Below, one piece after another: positions 16,136 to 24,597 of a stretch of DNA of 64,000 bases (the first letter of the stretch is position 1; every line of letters starts with the position of its first letter). The position numbers were made by a program, and so were the translations under genes. Origin of the DNA: Rhodococcus sp. ARC_M6 (lineage in GTDB: Bacteria; Actinomycetota; Actinomycetes; Mycobacteriales; Mycobacteriaceae); the NCBI RefSeq assembly GCF_022810305.1, contig NZ_JALGQH010000030.1, positions 1 to 64,000 of the forward strand, given 5' to 3'. The notes beneath the pieces are model-generated. The model saw only the letters and a list, made by a program, of their open reading frames with translations. It was not told the origin of the DNA and searched no databases.

Positions 16136-16888
16136 CTAGCCAGCGGCAGCGGCATCAGCAATCGACCCGGCTTCGCGAGCGCCGGCTTCGAGAGCACCAC
16201 AGCACAGAATCACCCAACTGCCGACACCTTCGGTCCGACCGGACGCGAACCCCGCAGCACCGTCCGCATACGCCTGCGGCCTACGCAACCAACTGACCTC
16301 CGGGACACCGAGGTTGTGCGGATCCAGTCCCGACGACACCGCAACGAGACGAGACGCCGCCCGCGCCACAATTCCGTCGGCAGTGCCGAACGGACTCAAT
16401 GCCAGAAGTTCACCGTGAACAACAGCGGCAAGAACCGGAGCCGGCGCCGACGTACCACCGGTGACGAGTTGAGCCAGGGCGTCGAGGCGCTCCCCCACTC
16501 CGCGATCCGATCGAGGCCTCCCGAGTTCGTCGGAATCCTCCACCAGGTCTGCGGCCGCCAGAAGATGCAAACGCGCCAACGCCTGCAACGGTGCTCGCTT
16601 CCACGTCGCTTCCATCAACGGAAGGCTGTCTCCGTCGAGCGCCTGGGCGACCCGCAACGCGCCGGCCAGAATCGGATCTCCCGCCAGACCCTCGGCCGGC
16701 AGCACAGTTGATCCGCCGGCCAGGGAGGCCGAGGCGCGGGCGGCGCGAACTGCCGCCTCGGCAGCCGTCGTGGGCCAACCCCGCCTGTTGGTTTTGTGCC
16801 GATGTACCTCACCGAGCGCGTCGCGCGCATGATCAGCGGCGGCAAGAACGCCGGGGAGATCTACGAGGGGCTGCAAGGGATCAGTCAC
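16136..16888 (-). CDS. Conserved actinobacterial protein, Fic-fold-like with degenerate motif (Rv3662c-like)
   Basis: A 250-aa Ala-rich, largely helical protein. Near residue 190 it reads HGELLALSPFGTADGIVARAASRL, which resembles the Fic signature HPFxxGNGRxxR, but Ser replaces the catalytic His and the GNG glycine-asparagine core is altered. If the fold is Fic, classic AMP transfer is unlikely. Homologues are often labelled simply oxidoreductase or hypothetical. The GTG at 16888 gives the start TDPLQPLVDLPGVL; the frame is open further up but runs into the acs promoter region. It faces the Ms1 terminator at its 3' end and diverges from acs. Confidence 0.75.
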   Translation of the reverse strand: MTDPLQPLVDLPGVLAAADHARDALGEVHRHKTNRRGWPTTAAEAAVRAARASASLAGGSTVLPAEGLAGDPILAGALRVAQALDGDSLPLMEATWKRAPLQALARLHLLAAADLVEDSDELGRPRSDRGVGERLDALAQLVTGGTSAPAPVLAAVVHGELLALSPFGTADGIVARAASRLVAVSSGLDPHNLGVPEVSWLRRPQAYADGAAGFASGRTEGVGSWVILCCGALEAGAREAGSIADAAAAG

Positions 16889-16993
16889 GATCAACGACGG
16901 TACCCGTCGGCCACACCCGAAAAGTAGCCGCCCGCTTGTCGCCGTCGGCAACCACCCGTCGCATCGATTCGACCGATTGTCGCAGGACAAGGA

Positions 16994-17011
16994 GTTGCAA
17001 CGTGATGCAAC
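16994..17011. promoter_or_regulatory. Palindrome GTTGCA-N6-TGCAAC upstream of acs
   Basis: A perfect inverted repeat with a 6-base spacer (ACGTGA), 80 bases before the acs start and 19 bases before the CRP-type site. The TTGCAA-like half-sites recall the core recognised by RamB-type regulators of acetate metabolism, but the match is partial and the assignment is inference. Confidence 0.45.
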
Positions 17012-17029
17012 GGTGCGATTGACAGCTCT

Positions 17030-17045
17030 TGTGACTACCCTCACA
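17030..17045. promoter_or_regulatory. CRP/GlxR-type operator TGTGA-CTACCC-TCACA
   Basis: A perfect match to the TGTGA-N6-TCACA consensus, 45 bases before the acs ATG. The window encodes Crp at 27306-27980. Control of acetyl-CoA synthetase by Crp or GlxR is known in mycobacteria and corynebacteria, so this is very probably a functional site. Confidence 0.85.
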
Positions 17046-17090
17046 CGAAGCGATGTACTACCGATCCGAAGCGAAAGAAGGCCGTCAATC

Positions 17091-19022
17091 ATGACCAGTG
17101 CAGCCGAAACAGACGTCCCGCAGGCGTACCCGCCCAGCGCAGAATTTGCCGCGGCCGCCAACGCCGGACCGGAACTCCAGGCTGCCGCCGACACCGACCG
17201 TCTCGGCTTCTGGGCCGACCAAGCCGAACGTCTGCACTGGCACGAAAAATGGACCGACGTCCTCGACTGGACCGACGCACCCGTCGCCAAATGGTTCGTC
17301 GGCGGAAAACTCAACGTCGCCTACAACTGCGTCGACCGCCACGTCCTCGCCGGCAACGGCGACCGCGTCGCAATCCACTTCGAAGGCGAACCCGGCGACA
17401 GCAGAGACCTCACCTACAACGACCTCCTCGCCGAAGTCAGCCAAGCGGCAAACACATTCACCGACCTCGGACTCGTCGCCGGTGACCGCGTCGCCATCTA
17501 CATGCCGATGATCCCCGAAGCGATCGTCACGATGCTCGCCTGTGCCCGCCTCGGCCTGACCCACTCCGTCGTCTTCGCCGGATTCTCCGCCACCGCCCTG
17601 CGCTCACGCATCGACGACGCCCAAGCCAAACTCGTCGTCACCGTCGACGGCCAATGGCGCCGCGGATCTGCAGCCCCCATCAAAGACGCCGTCGACGAAT
17701 CCGTCGCCGGCGCGCAATCCGTCCACAACGTGTTGGTAGTCAACAGGACCGGCATCGACGTCGCCTGGACGCAAGGCCGCGACCTGTGGTGGCACGAAAC
17801 TGTCGCTACAGCTTCCCCCGAACACGAAGCTCAACCGTTCGATGCCGAGCATCCCCTGTTCATCCTCTACACCTCCGGCACCACCGGTAAGCCCAAGGGC
17901 ATCATCCACACCTCCGGCGGCTACCTCACCCAGGCGTCGTACACCCACCACAACGTCTTCGATCACAAAGCCGGACAAGACGTTTACTGGTGCACCGCCG
18001 ACATCGGCTGGGTCACCGGACACTCCTACATCGTCTACGGCCCACTCTCGAACGGCGTCACCCAGGTCGTCTACGAAGGCACCCCGAACTCCCCGAACGA
18101 GCACCGCCACTTCGAGATCATCGACAAGTACGACGTCTCCATCTACTACACCGCCCCCACCCTCGTGCGCACATTCATGAAGTGGGGGCGCGAGATTCCC
18201 GACGCCCACGACCTGTCCTCGATCCGCCTCCTCGGCTCCGTCGGCGAACCCATCAACCCCGAAGCGTGGCGATGGTTCCGCGACGTGATCGGCGGCGGCA
18301 AGGCACCCATCGTCGACACCTGGTGGCAGACGGAAACCGGCGCGATCATGATCTCGCCGCTGCCCGGAATCACCGCCACCAAGCCCGGATCCGCGATGGC
18401 ACCACTACCGGGCATCTCCGCGAAGATCGTCGACGACGACGCAAAAATCCTCGGCGCCGGCGGAAACGGCTACCTCGTTCTCGACGAGCCGTGGCCGGCG
18501 ATGCTGCGCGGCATCTGGGGCGACATGGAACGCTTCAAGGACACCTACTGGTCTCGCTACGCCGAAGAAGGCTGGTACTTCGCCGGCGACGGCGCCAAGT
18601 ACGACGACGACGGCGACCTCTGGGTCCTCGGCCGCGTCGACGACGTCATGAACGTCTCCGGCCACCGCATCTCCACCTCCGAGGTGGAATCGGCACTGGT
18701 CAACCATCACGGTGTGGCCGAAGCAGCCGTCGTCGGAGCAGCCGACGAAACCACCGGCCAGGGCATCGTCGCGTACGTGATCCTGCGCGAGGGCGTCGAA
18801 AACACCGGAGAAATCCTGATCGCGGAACTCAAGGCACAGGTGTCCAAGGACATCAGCCCCATCGCCAAGCCCCGTCAGATCACCATCGTGCCCGAGCTCC
18901 CGAAGACCCGCTCCGGCAAGATCATGCGTCGACTCCTGCGCGATATCGCGGAAGGCCGCGACCTCGGAGACACCTCAACGCTCGTGGATCCCAAGGTATT
19001 CGACGCAATTCGCGGCAAATAG
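17091..19022 (+). CDS. acs: Acetyl-CoA synthetase
   Basis: Makes acetyl-CoA from acetate, ATP and CoA in the cytoplasm, 643 aa. The AMP-binding signature YTSGTTGKPKG is at about residues 260-270. The acetate-pocket block TWWQTETGAIM and the hinge block LGRVDDVMNVSGHRIS are both present. K610 in PKTRSGKIMRR is the Lys that is acetylated to switch off the enzyme and reactivated by sirtuins. Start ATG at 17091 after AGAAGG. A perfect CRP-type site and a second palindrome lie upstream, so acetate use is probably tied to cAMP. Equivalent to Rv3667. Confidence 0.97.
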   Translation: MTSAAETDVPQAYPPSAEFAAAANAGPELQAAADTDRLGFWADQAERLHWHEKWTDVLDWTDAPVAKWFVGGKLNVAYNCVDRHVLAGNGDRVAIHFEGEPGDSRDLTYNDLLAEVSQAANTFTDLGLVAGDRVAIYMPMIPEAIVTMLACARLGLTHSVVFAGFSATALRSRIDDAQAKLVVTVDGQWRRGSAAPIKDAVDESVAGAQSVHNVLVVNRTGIDVAWTQGRDLWWHETVATASPEHEAQPFDAEHPLFILYTSGTTGKPKGIIHTSGGYLTQASYTHHNVFDHKAGQDVYWCTADIGWVTGHSYIVYGPLSNGVTQVVYEGTPNSPNEHRHFEIIDKYDVSIYYTAPTLVRTFMKWGREIPDAHDLSSIRLLGSVGEPINPEAWRWFRDVIGGGKAPIVDTWWQTETGAIMISPLPGITATKPGSAMAPLPGISAKIVDDDAKILGAGGNGYLVLDEPWPAMLRGIWGDMERFKDTYWSRYAEEGWYFAGDGAKYDDDGDLWVLGRVDDVMNVSGHRISTSEVESALVNHHGVAEAAVVGAADETTGQGIVAYVILREGVENTGEILIAELKAQVSKDISPIAKPRQITIVPELPKTRSGKIMRRLLRDIAEGRDLGDTSTLVDPKVFDAIRGK

Positions 19023-19025
19023 CAC

Positions 19026-19069
19026 TGTGCGTCTTTATTAACCGCCCACGGTTAATAAAGGCGCACAGC
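19026..19069. terminator. Bidirectional terminator between acs and the MHS transporter
   Basis: A 20-bp stem (CTGTGCG..TTTATTAACCG, 19026-19045, pairing with 19050-19069) with one G-T pair and a CCCA loop. The AT-rich middle gives U-rich tails in both directions. The flanking genes converge on it. Confidence 0.9.
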
Positions 19070-19074
19070 AGGTT

Positions 19075-20475
19075 TCAGGCCCCTACATCGTCCAGCGACT
19101 CGTCCTTCGTTTCACGCATGACGAGCAGCGCGACAAACGTCAGGGCCGCGGCAACCAGCAGGTAGATCCCAACCCAGCCGACGCCGTAGTGGTCGACCAG
19201 ATAGACCGCGATGAACGGTGCAACTGCCGCACCGAGGATGCTCGCCGTGTTGTACGCGATACCCGAGCCGGTGTACCGGACGTTGGTCGGGAACAGTTCC
19301 GGGAGAACAGCACTCATCGGCCCGAAGGTCAGACCCATCAGGATCATGCCGACAACGAGGAAGGCCAGCATCCGGCCGTCGCTCATGCCGTCGGACTCCA
19401 GAAAAAGGCCGAACGTGAGACCGAATGCCATCAACATGCCCGTGATGACCAGCAGCGTGATGCGTCGGCCGTAACGGTCGGCCAGCCAACCCGATACCGG
19501 CACTGCGGCAGCGAAGAAGACCACTGCGATCAGCTGCAGCACAAGGAAATCGGTGTACTTGAAGCCCGCTCCGACGCCACCTTCGGCGGGAGTCTTCGCG
19601 ATTCCGTAGCTGAGCACCCACGTGGTCATGAGGTAGAACAGCGTGTAGGTGGCGAGCATGACGAAGGTACCGATGATCAGCTGACGCCAGCTGGTCTTGA
19701 ATACCTCGGCGAGTGGTGTCTTGACCTTCTCGCCGCGCTCGACTGCGCGCGCAAATACCGGAGTTTCCTCGAGACGAAGTCGCACGTACAGGCCGATCAT
19801 CACCATTACTGCGCTGAGCAGGAAGGGAATTCGCCAACCCCACGAGAGGAAGGCTCCGTCGAGGTCGGGGTTGGCGCTGTCATGGTCCATCATCAGCGAG
19901 ATGGTCAGGAACAGACCGTTCGCGAGGAAGAAGCCGATGGGCGCACCCAACTGGGGCCACATGGCCGCCCAGGCCCGCTTGCCTTCCTTTGCCGTCTCGG
20001 TTGCAAGCAATGCTGCACCGGACCACTCACCGCCGAGGCCTAGGCCCTGACAGAAACGCATCAGCGCAAGAAGTGCCGGTGCGAGCAAACCGACTTGTGC
20101 ATAGGTCGGGAGCACACCGATGAGGAACGTCGCGACGCCCATCGTCAGGAGCGAGCCGACCAATGTCGCCTTGCGGCCCACCCGGTCGCCGAAGTGACCG
20201 AAGAGGATCGAGCCGAGCGGACGCGCTACGAACGCGAGACCGAACGTCGCCAGCGACGCCAGGAGTGCGGTGGTGTCGTTGCCTTTGGGGAAGAAGAGAT
20301 GCGGGAACACCGAGACCGCAGCAGTGGCATAGATGTAGAAATCGTAGAACTCGATCGACGTGCCGATCGTGCTGGCGACGATGATTCGACTGCGAGGCAC
20401 ACCACCGACTGTGTCAACGCCGGTTGTGTCACCACCCTCAGGCGTCGGCGGGTTCTTATTCAGTGACGTACTCAC
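19075..20475 (-). CDS. MHS-family MFS transporter
   Basis: A 466-aa proton symporter of the metabolite:H+ symporter family with 12 predicted membrane helices. The family hallmarks are visible: TSIEFYDFYIYATAA in helix 1, GHFGDRVGRKATL after helix 2, RFCQGLGLGGEWSGAALL in helix 4, WGWRIPFLLS in helix 6 and DRYGRRITL after helix 8. Substrates in the family include dicarboxylates, proline/betaine and aromatic acids; the one here cannot be told. I chose GTG at 20475 (MSTSLNKNPP) because AGGAGC lies before it; an ATG at 20511 is possible. It is not part of the conserved backbone. Confidence 0.9.
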   Translation of the reverse strand: MSTSLNKNPPTPEGGDTTGVDTVGGVPRSRIIVASTIGTSIEFYDFYIYATAAVSVFPHLFFPKGNDTTALLASLATFGLAFVARPLGSILFGHFGDRVGRKATLVGSLLTMGVATFLIGVLPTYAQVGLLAPALLALMRFCQGLGLGGEWSGAALLATETAKEGKRAWAAMWPQLGAPIGFFLANGLFLTISLMMDHDSANPDLDGAFLSWGWRIPFLLSAVMVMIGLYVRLRLEETPVFARAVERGEKVKTPLAEVFKTSWRQLIIGTFVMLATYTLFYLMTTWVLSYGIAKTPAEGGVGAGFKYTDFLVLQLIAVVFFAAAVPVSGWLADRYGRRITLLVITGMLMAFGLTFGLFLESDGMSDGRMLAFLVVGMILMGLTFGPMSAVLPELFPTNVRYTGSGIAYNTASILGAAVAPFIAVYLVDHYGVGWVGIYLLVAAALTFVALLVMRETKDESLDDVGA

Positions 20476-20715
20476 TCGGGATGCTCCTGCAGCTATACAA
20501 CGGTTGTCCAATTGGTGGGATGAATCCCAATCCGTAGGAATTCAACACGGGCGCCATTTCGTACGCAAATTCGGTTCCGAGACCGATCCGCGATAAAATT
20601 TCGTAAAAGGTGAGCCGGGAAGTCTGGTCGGCACGTGATTTTTCACGTCCATATGTCCGCAGCGTCCGTATGTCTGCACACCGAACAAAGGTCGTATCCT
20701 CGCGTGATTTCCACA

Positions 20716-21954
20716 ATGCGGTCAGAGTTGTCCCGCTACCTCCGCACCGAAACAGTGGGCGGGTCCATCCTTCTGGTCGCCGCTGCCATCGCCCTGATCT
20801 GGGTCAACTCGCCGTGGGGTGACAGTTACCTTGCATTGCGCGACTTCCAGATCGGGCCGTCGGCGCTCCACCTCGACCTCAGTCTCGGCACCTGGGCACA
20901 GGATGGTCTGCTTGCCATCTTCTTCTTCGTGGCAGGCCTCGAACTCAAGCGCGAACTGGTCGTCGGGGAACTCGCCGACCGCAAAGCCGCCATGCTTCCG
21001 ATCATCGCCGCGTGTGGCGGAGTTCTCGTTCCGGCGATCATCGCGGCATCCATCGGCTGGGGTACCCCGGGCATGGAAAAGGCGTGGGCCATCCCGGTTG
21101 CCACCGATATTGCTTTTGCCCTCGGAATCCTGGCCTTGACCGGTTCCCGCATTCCGACCAGCGCGCGGGTGTTTCTGCTCAGCCTTGCCGTAGTCGACGA
21201 TCTGCTGGCGATCATCCTGATCGCCGTACTGTTCACCGCGTCGATCGCAATGCTGTGGTTGCTCACCGCTGTGGCGGCACTTGCCGTCTATGCCTATGCC
21301 CAGCACAAACGCATCACAACACCGTTCCTTTATGTTCCGCTTGCGCTTCTGGCCTGGTATTCGATGCACGAGGCCGGCATCCATGCCACGCTCGCCGGCG
21401 TCGCACTCGGCCTACTCACGCGGGTTCGTCGTGACCCGGACGAAGAGTATGCGCCCGGAACTCGCCTGGAACATCGCATCCAGCCGTACTCGGCCGGGTT
21501 CTGTGTTCCCGTCTTCGCACTGTTCGCGTCCGGGGTCCCCATCAACGGCGCAGTGCTCGGCGACATCTTCACCGAACCCTTCGGGCAGTCCGTTGTCGTC
21601 GGCCTCCTTGTCGGAAAGACCGTCGGAATCTTCGGAATTTCCCTGCTCGCGATCAAATTGGGCATAGCCACAAAACCGAAGACGCTGGAACTGCGGGACA
21701 TGTTTGCCCTCTCAGTTCTCGGCGGCATCGGGTTCACCGTTAGCCTGCTTGTAGCAGACCTCGCATTGGACGGGGTCGGCGATGGCAGTGAGGCCGAAAT
21801 AGCGAAGGCCGCAGTTCTCGTGACATCGTTGTTGGCGTCGCTGATCGGATCAGCGCTGCTGTGGCGACGTGGGCGGTTTCATGCGGCTCGCGACGAGGAG
21901 TCCGCTGCCATCGCTACGGACGCGAGAGAACTACCTGGAGAGGTCGACAAGTGA
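20716..21954 (+). CDS. nhaA: Na+/H+ antiporter NhaA
   Basis: A 412-aa inner-membrane antiporter that expels sodium in exchange for protons. The paired Asp residues of the ion site are in SLAVVDDLLAIILIAVLF. The N-terminal block QDGLLAIFFFVAGLELKRELVVGELAD and the helix IPVATDIAFALGILAL are typical of NhaA. The ATG at 20716 gives the usual family N-terminus (RSELSRYLRTE); in-frame GTGs at 20704 and 20635 are alternatives. Its stop overlaps the GTG of the DUF1469 gene by four bases, so the two are translationally coupled. It diverges from the MHS transporter. Confidence 0.93.
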   Translation: MRSELSRYLRTETVGGSILLVAAAIALIWVNSPWGDSYLALRDFQIGPSALHLDLSLGTWAQDGLLAIFFFVAGLELKRELVVGELADRKAAMLPIIAACGGVLVPAIIAASIGWGTPGMEKAWAIPVATDIAFALGILALTGSRIPTSARVFLLSLAVVDDLLAIILIAVLFTASIAMLWLLTAVAALAVYAYAQHKRITTPFLYVPLALLAWYSMHEAGIHATLAGVALGLLTRVRRDPDEEYAPGTRLEHRIQPYSAGFCVPVFALFASGVPINGAVLGDIFTEPFGQSVVVGLLVGKTVGIFGISLLAIKLGIATKPKTLELRDMFALSVLGGIGFTVSLLVADLALDGVGDGSEAEIAKAAVLVTSLLASLIGSALLWRRGRFHAARDEESAAIATDARELPGEVDK

Positions 21955-22460
21955 GCTTGACCAACGGAGAGAGCCAGCGCTTCAACGGAGACGGAGTGCC
22001 GAACACGGTGTCCTCCATTCCACTGACCGATGTGGACGCCCGCACGCCGAGCGAAGCCAGCATCGGCGCCCTTGTCAGGGATGCGACGGCTCAGGTCTCG
22101 ACATTGGTGCGGGCAGAAGTAGAGCTCGCCAAGGCCGAGGTCACCGGCGAGGTCAAGAAGGGCCTGCAGGGCAGTGTGTTCTTCATCTTGGCATTCACCG
22201 TTCTGCTGTTCAGTTCCTTCTTCTTCTTTTTCTTCCTGGCAGAGCTGCTCAGCCAGTGGCTCGATCGCTGGGCTGCGTTCTTGATCGTGTTCCTGATCAT
22301 GGTGCTGACGACCGCACTGCTCGGGTTGCTGGGCTACATGCGTGTACGGAAACTCCGGGCTCCGGAGAAGACGATCGAATCGCTCCGGGCCGCCAAGAGT
22401 GTCCTTCCCGGTAGCCACGACGACGTCAAGCCGTCGGTCGAATTCAACGCACGTAGGTAA
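21951..22460 (+). CDS. DUF1469 / phage-holin-superfamily membrane protein (Rv3669-like)
   Basis: A 169-aa protein with a soluble N-terminus containing LVRDATAQVSTLVRAEVELAKAEV, the amphipathic helix typical of the DUF1469 family, then two membrane helices around residues 70-95 and 105-130 with a striking run of seven Phe. A basic C-terminal tail follows. Role unknown; the phage-holin label is only a fold-based grouping. GTG start overlapping the nhaA stop as GTGA. Ten bases separate it from the epoxide-hydrolase-like gene, as with Rv3669-Rv3670. Confidence 0.88.
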   Translation: MSLTNGESQRFNGDGVPNTVSSIPLTDVDARTPSEASIGALVRDATAQVSTLVRAEVELAKAEVTGEVKKGLQGSVFFILAFTVLLFSSFFFFFFLAELLSQWLDRWAAFLIVFLIMVLTTALLGLLGYMRVRKLRAPEKTIESLRAAKSVLPGSHDDVKPSVEFNARR

Positions 22461-22470
22461 CGAAACCGCT

Positions 22471-23403
22471 GTGTCAGCCCCAGATCCATCCACCGTCAGA
22501 TTCGACGGCCCCTGGATTCACCGGGATATTCACGCCAACGGCATCCGGTTCCACGTCGTCGAAGTCGGCGACGCCGATCCGGATGCCCCCTTGGTGGTGC
22601 TCCTACACGGATTTGCCGACTTCTGGTGGTCCTGGCGCCATCAACTGACTGCGCTGTCGGCGCAGGGCTTCCGAGTGGTTGCATTGGATCTGCGCGGATA
22701 CGGCGACTCCGACAAACCACCCCGCGGCTACGACGGCTGGACGCTGGCCGGCGATGTGGCGGGGCTTATCCGGGCGATGGGATACGGCAAGGCCACGCTG
22801 ATCGGTCACGCCGACGGCGGGCTGGTGTGCTGGGCGACTGCCATCCTGCATCCACGGTTGGTGCGCTCGATCGCGTTGATCTCCTCACCGCACCCCCTGG
22901 CACTCAAACAAGCGATCATCCGCGACCGGTACCAGCGCAAAGCGCTCGTTCCGTCGTTCCTGACCTATCAGATTCCGTTCCGGCCGGAAAAGCGTCTGAC
23001 TGCCGACAACGGCGCCGAGGTGGAGCGACTGGTGCGTGCACGCTCAGGTCCGGCGTGGTCGGAGCAAGCGGAATTCGACGACGTCGTCACCAAATTACGG
23101 TCCGCGATCCGGATTCCCGGCGTCGCACATTCGACGCTGGAATATCAGCGTTGGGCCTTCCGCAGCCAACTTCGCCATGAAGGTCGCAGATTCATGCGAC
23201 TGATGGATCAGGTGCTCCGCATTCCGATTCTGCAGATTCACGGCGACCTGGATCCGTACGTCCTGACACGCACGGTTCGGCGCAACAAGCGTTGGGCACC
23301 GGAGGAACAGCTTCACGCAATCCCGGGAGTCGGCCATTACGCCCACTGGGAAGCCCCGCAGAGAGTCAACGACGCGCTGCGGGACTTCCTTACCGCCGAC
23401 TAG
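22471..23403 (+). CDS. Alpha/beta hydrolase, epoxide-hydrolase-like (Rv3670 EphE-like)
   Basis: A 310-aa alpha/beta-hydrolase. The oxyanion region is VLLHGFADFWWSWRHQ. The nucleophile elbow reads LIGHADGGLVCW, where standard epoxide hydrolases have GHDWGG: the position of the catalytic Asp holds Ala, and an Asp sits one residue later. The acid is probably in HGDLDPYVL and the His in GVGHYAHWEAP. The family position matches EphE, but catalytic competence is uncertain. GTG start at 22471, 10 bases after the DUF1469 gene. It converges on marP with only three bases between the stops and no terminator. Confidence 0.87.
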   Translation: MSAPDPSTVRFDGPWIHRDIHANGIRFHVVEVGDADPDAPLVVLLHGFADFWWSWRHQLTALSAQGFRVVALDLRGYGDSDKPPRGYDGWTLAGDVAGLIRAMGYGKATLIGHADGGLVCWATAILHPRLVRSIALISSPHPLALKQAIIRDRYQRKALVPSFLTYQIPFRPEKRLTADNGAEVERLVRARSGPAWSEQAEFDDVVTKLRSAIRIPGVAHSTLEYQRWAFRSQLRHEGRRFMRLMDQVLRIPILQIHGDLDPYVLTRTVRRNKRWAPEEQLHAIPGVGHYAHWEAPQRVNDALRDFLTAD

Positions 23404-23406
23404 CTC

Positions 23407-24597
23407 CTAGAGAATGCAGGCGCCTGTAGGGACGGGCGTCGACGCACCGGTGGCCATCCCCAGTTGACGCGACACCTCGTTCGCGGTGAGGACAAAACCG
23501 GTGTCACTGTCATCGATAGCAGCACCGAACACGACGCCCAGCACTTCACCTTGGTCGTTGACCATGGGTCCACCGGAATTGCCCTGTCGGATCGATCCGC
23601 GAACGGTGTACACCTCACGCTTGGTGGTGCCGGCCTTGTAGATGTCCGGTCCGTTGAGGTTGAGGACCTCACGTACTCGCGCTGCGCTGGCTGTGTAGGG
23701 ACCGCCGCCTGGGTAACCGAGCACCAGGGCGTTGTCCCCGGTCTGCGCAGGCTTCGAAGCGAACGGCAGAACCGGTACGTCAAGCCCGGGCACCGCAAGG
23801 ATGGCGATGTCGACGGAGGAATCGAAGAGTACGACCTCTGCCGGCAACGGGCCGGTCAGGGTGTCGACGGTGATGCTTTCGGTACCGGCAACAACGTGGG
23901 CATTGGTCATGACGCGCTCCGGCGCCACGACGAACCCGGATCCTTCGAGCGCACGCTGACAACTCGGCGCAACACCGTTGATGCGCAGAACGCTCGGCCG
24001 CAGCTGCGCGGCCAGCGGGCTGGCCAGAACGCTGGCGTCGGGAGGTTCAACTTCGGTAATGGGGGTGCGTCCGAACGGGCCGATCACGTCGGGCAGTCCT
24101 GACGTGTCGAGCAGCGCCGAGAACTCTGTCGGGATCTGCCGGAGCCACTGCGGCGCGAGGTCGTCGACACCGGCCAGGACGTTCGAACCGCGCACGGCGG
24201 CCGCCACGTTCGGCTGCGACGACGACGTCAACGGGATGGCCAGCAGCCACGCCGCGACCACTACGGCAACTGCTTGCAACCCGGCGCCGATCACGCTGTC
24301 GACTGATCGCGCGACCGGACTGTGCATGCCACTTCGCGCAGCTCGGCCCAGCACCATTCCCGATACTTCGCCGATGATCACCAGCACCACGATCAACGAG
24401 ATGCCGGCCAGAATGCGCAGCTTGCCCTCGCTGACGTGCACCAGGACGTGCGGTGCCAGGAGGATGCCGGCGACAGCACCCAGGATCACTCCGACAAACG
24501 CCAACGCCGACGCCACCGCGCCCTGACGCCATCCCGATGTGGCCGCGATGAGCGCGACCAGCACGATGGCGAGGTCTACCCACCGCGAACCGGTCAT
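23407..24597 (-). CDS. marP: Membrane-bound serine protease MarP (Rv3671c-like)
   Basis: A 396-aa protein, almost the length of MarP. Four N-terminal membrane helices (residues about 5-125, CvpA-like) anchor a periplasmic trypsin-like domain. The triad is H234 (MTNAHVV), D263 (SSVDIAIL) and S341 (RQGNSGGPM). C213 and C394 correspond to the redox-sensitive disulfide of the M. tuberculosis enzyme. MarP is needed for acid and oxidative stress survival in that species, acting on the cell-wall hydrolase RipA. It is the last gene of nth, thioredoxin-like, Nudix, marP; its ATG overlaps the Nudix stop by four bases. Confidence 0.96.
   Translation of the reverse strand: MTGSRWVDLAIVLVALIAATSGWRQGAVASALAFVGVILGAVAGILLAPHVLVHVSEGKLRILAGISLIVVLVIIGEVSGMVLGRAARSGMHSPVARSVDSVIGAGLQAVAVVVAAWLLAIPLTSSSQPNVAAAVRGSNVLAGVDDLAPQWLRQIPTEFSALLDTSGLPDVIGPFGRTPITEVEPPDASVLASPLAAQLRPSVLRINGVAPSCQRALEGSGFVVAPERVMTNAHVVAGTESITVDTLTGPLPAEVVLFDSSVDIAILAVPGLDVPVLPFASKPAQTGDNALVLGYPGGGPYTASAARVREVLNLNGPDIYKAGTTKREVYTVRGSIRQGNSGGPMVNDQGEVLGVVFGAAIDDSDTGFVLTANEVSRQLGMATGASTPVPTGACIL

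Noticed and set aside
17990-19165. 391-codon open frame inside acs
   Set aside because: It consists almost only of Arg, His, Pro and Asp, the typical shifted-frame reading of a GC-rich gene; acs is intact in the other frame.
20511-20531. ATTGGTGGGATGAATCCCAAT as an operator between the MHS and nhaA genes
   Set aside because: The arms pair only with a three-base bulge and a two-base loop, so the dyad is too imperfect to call.
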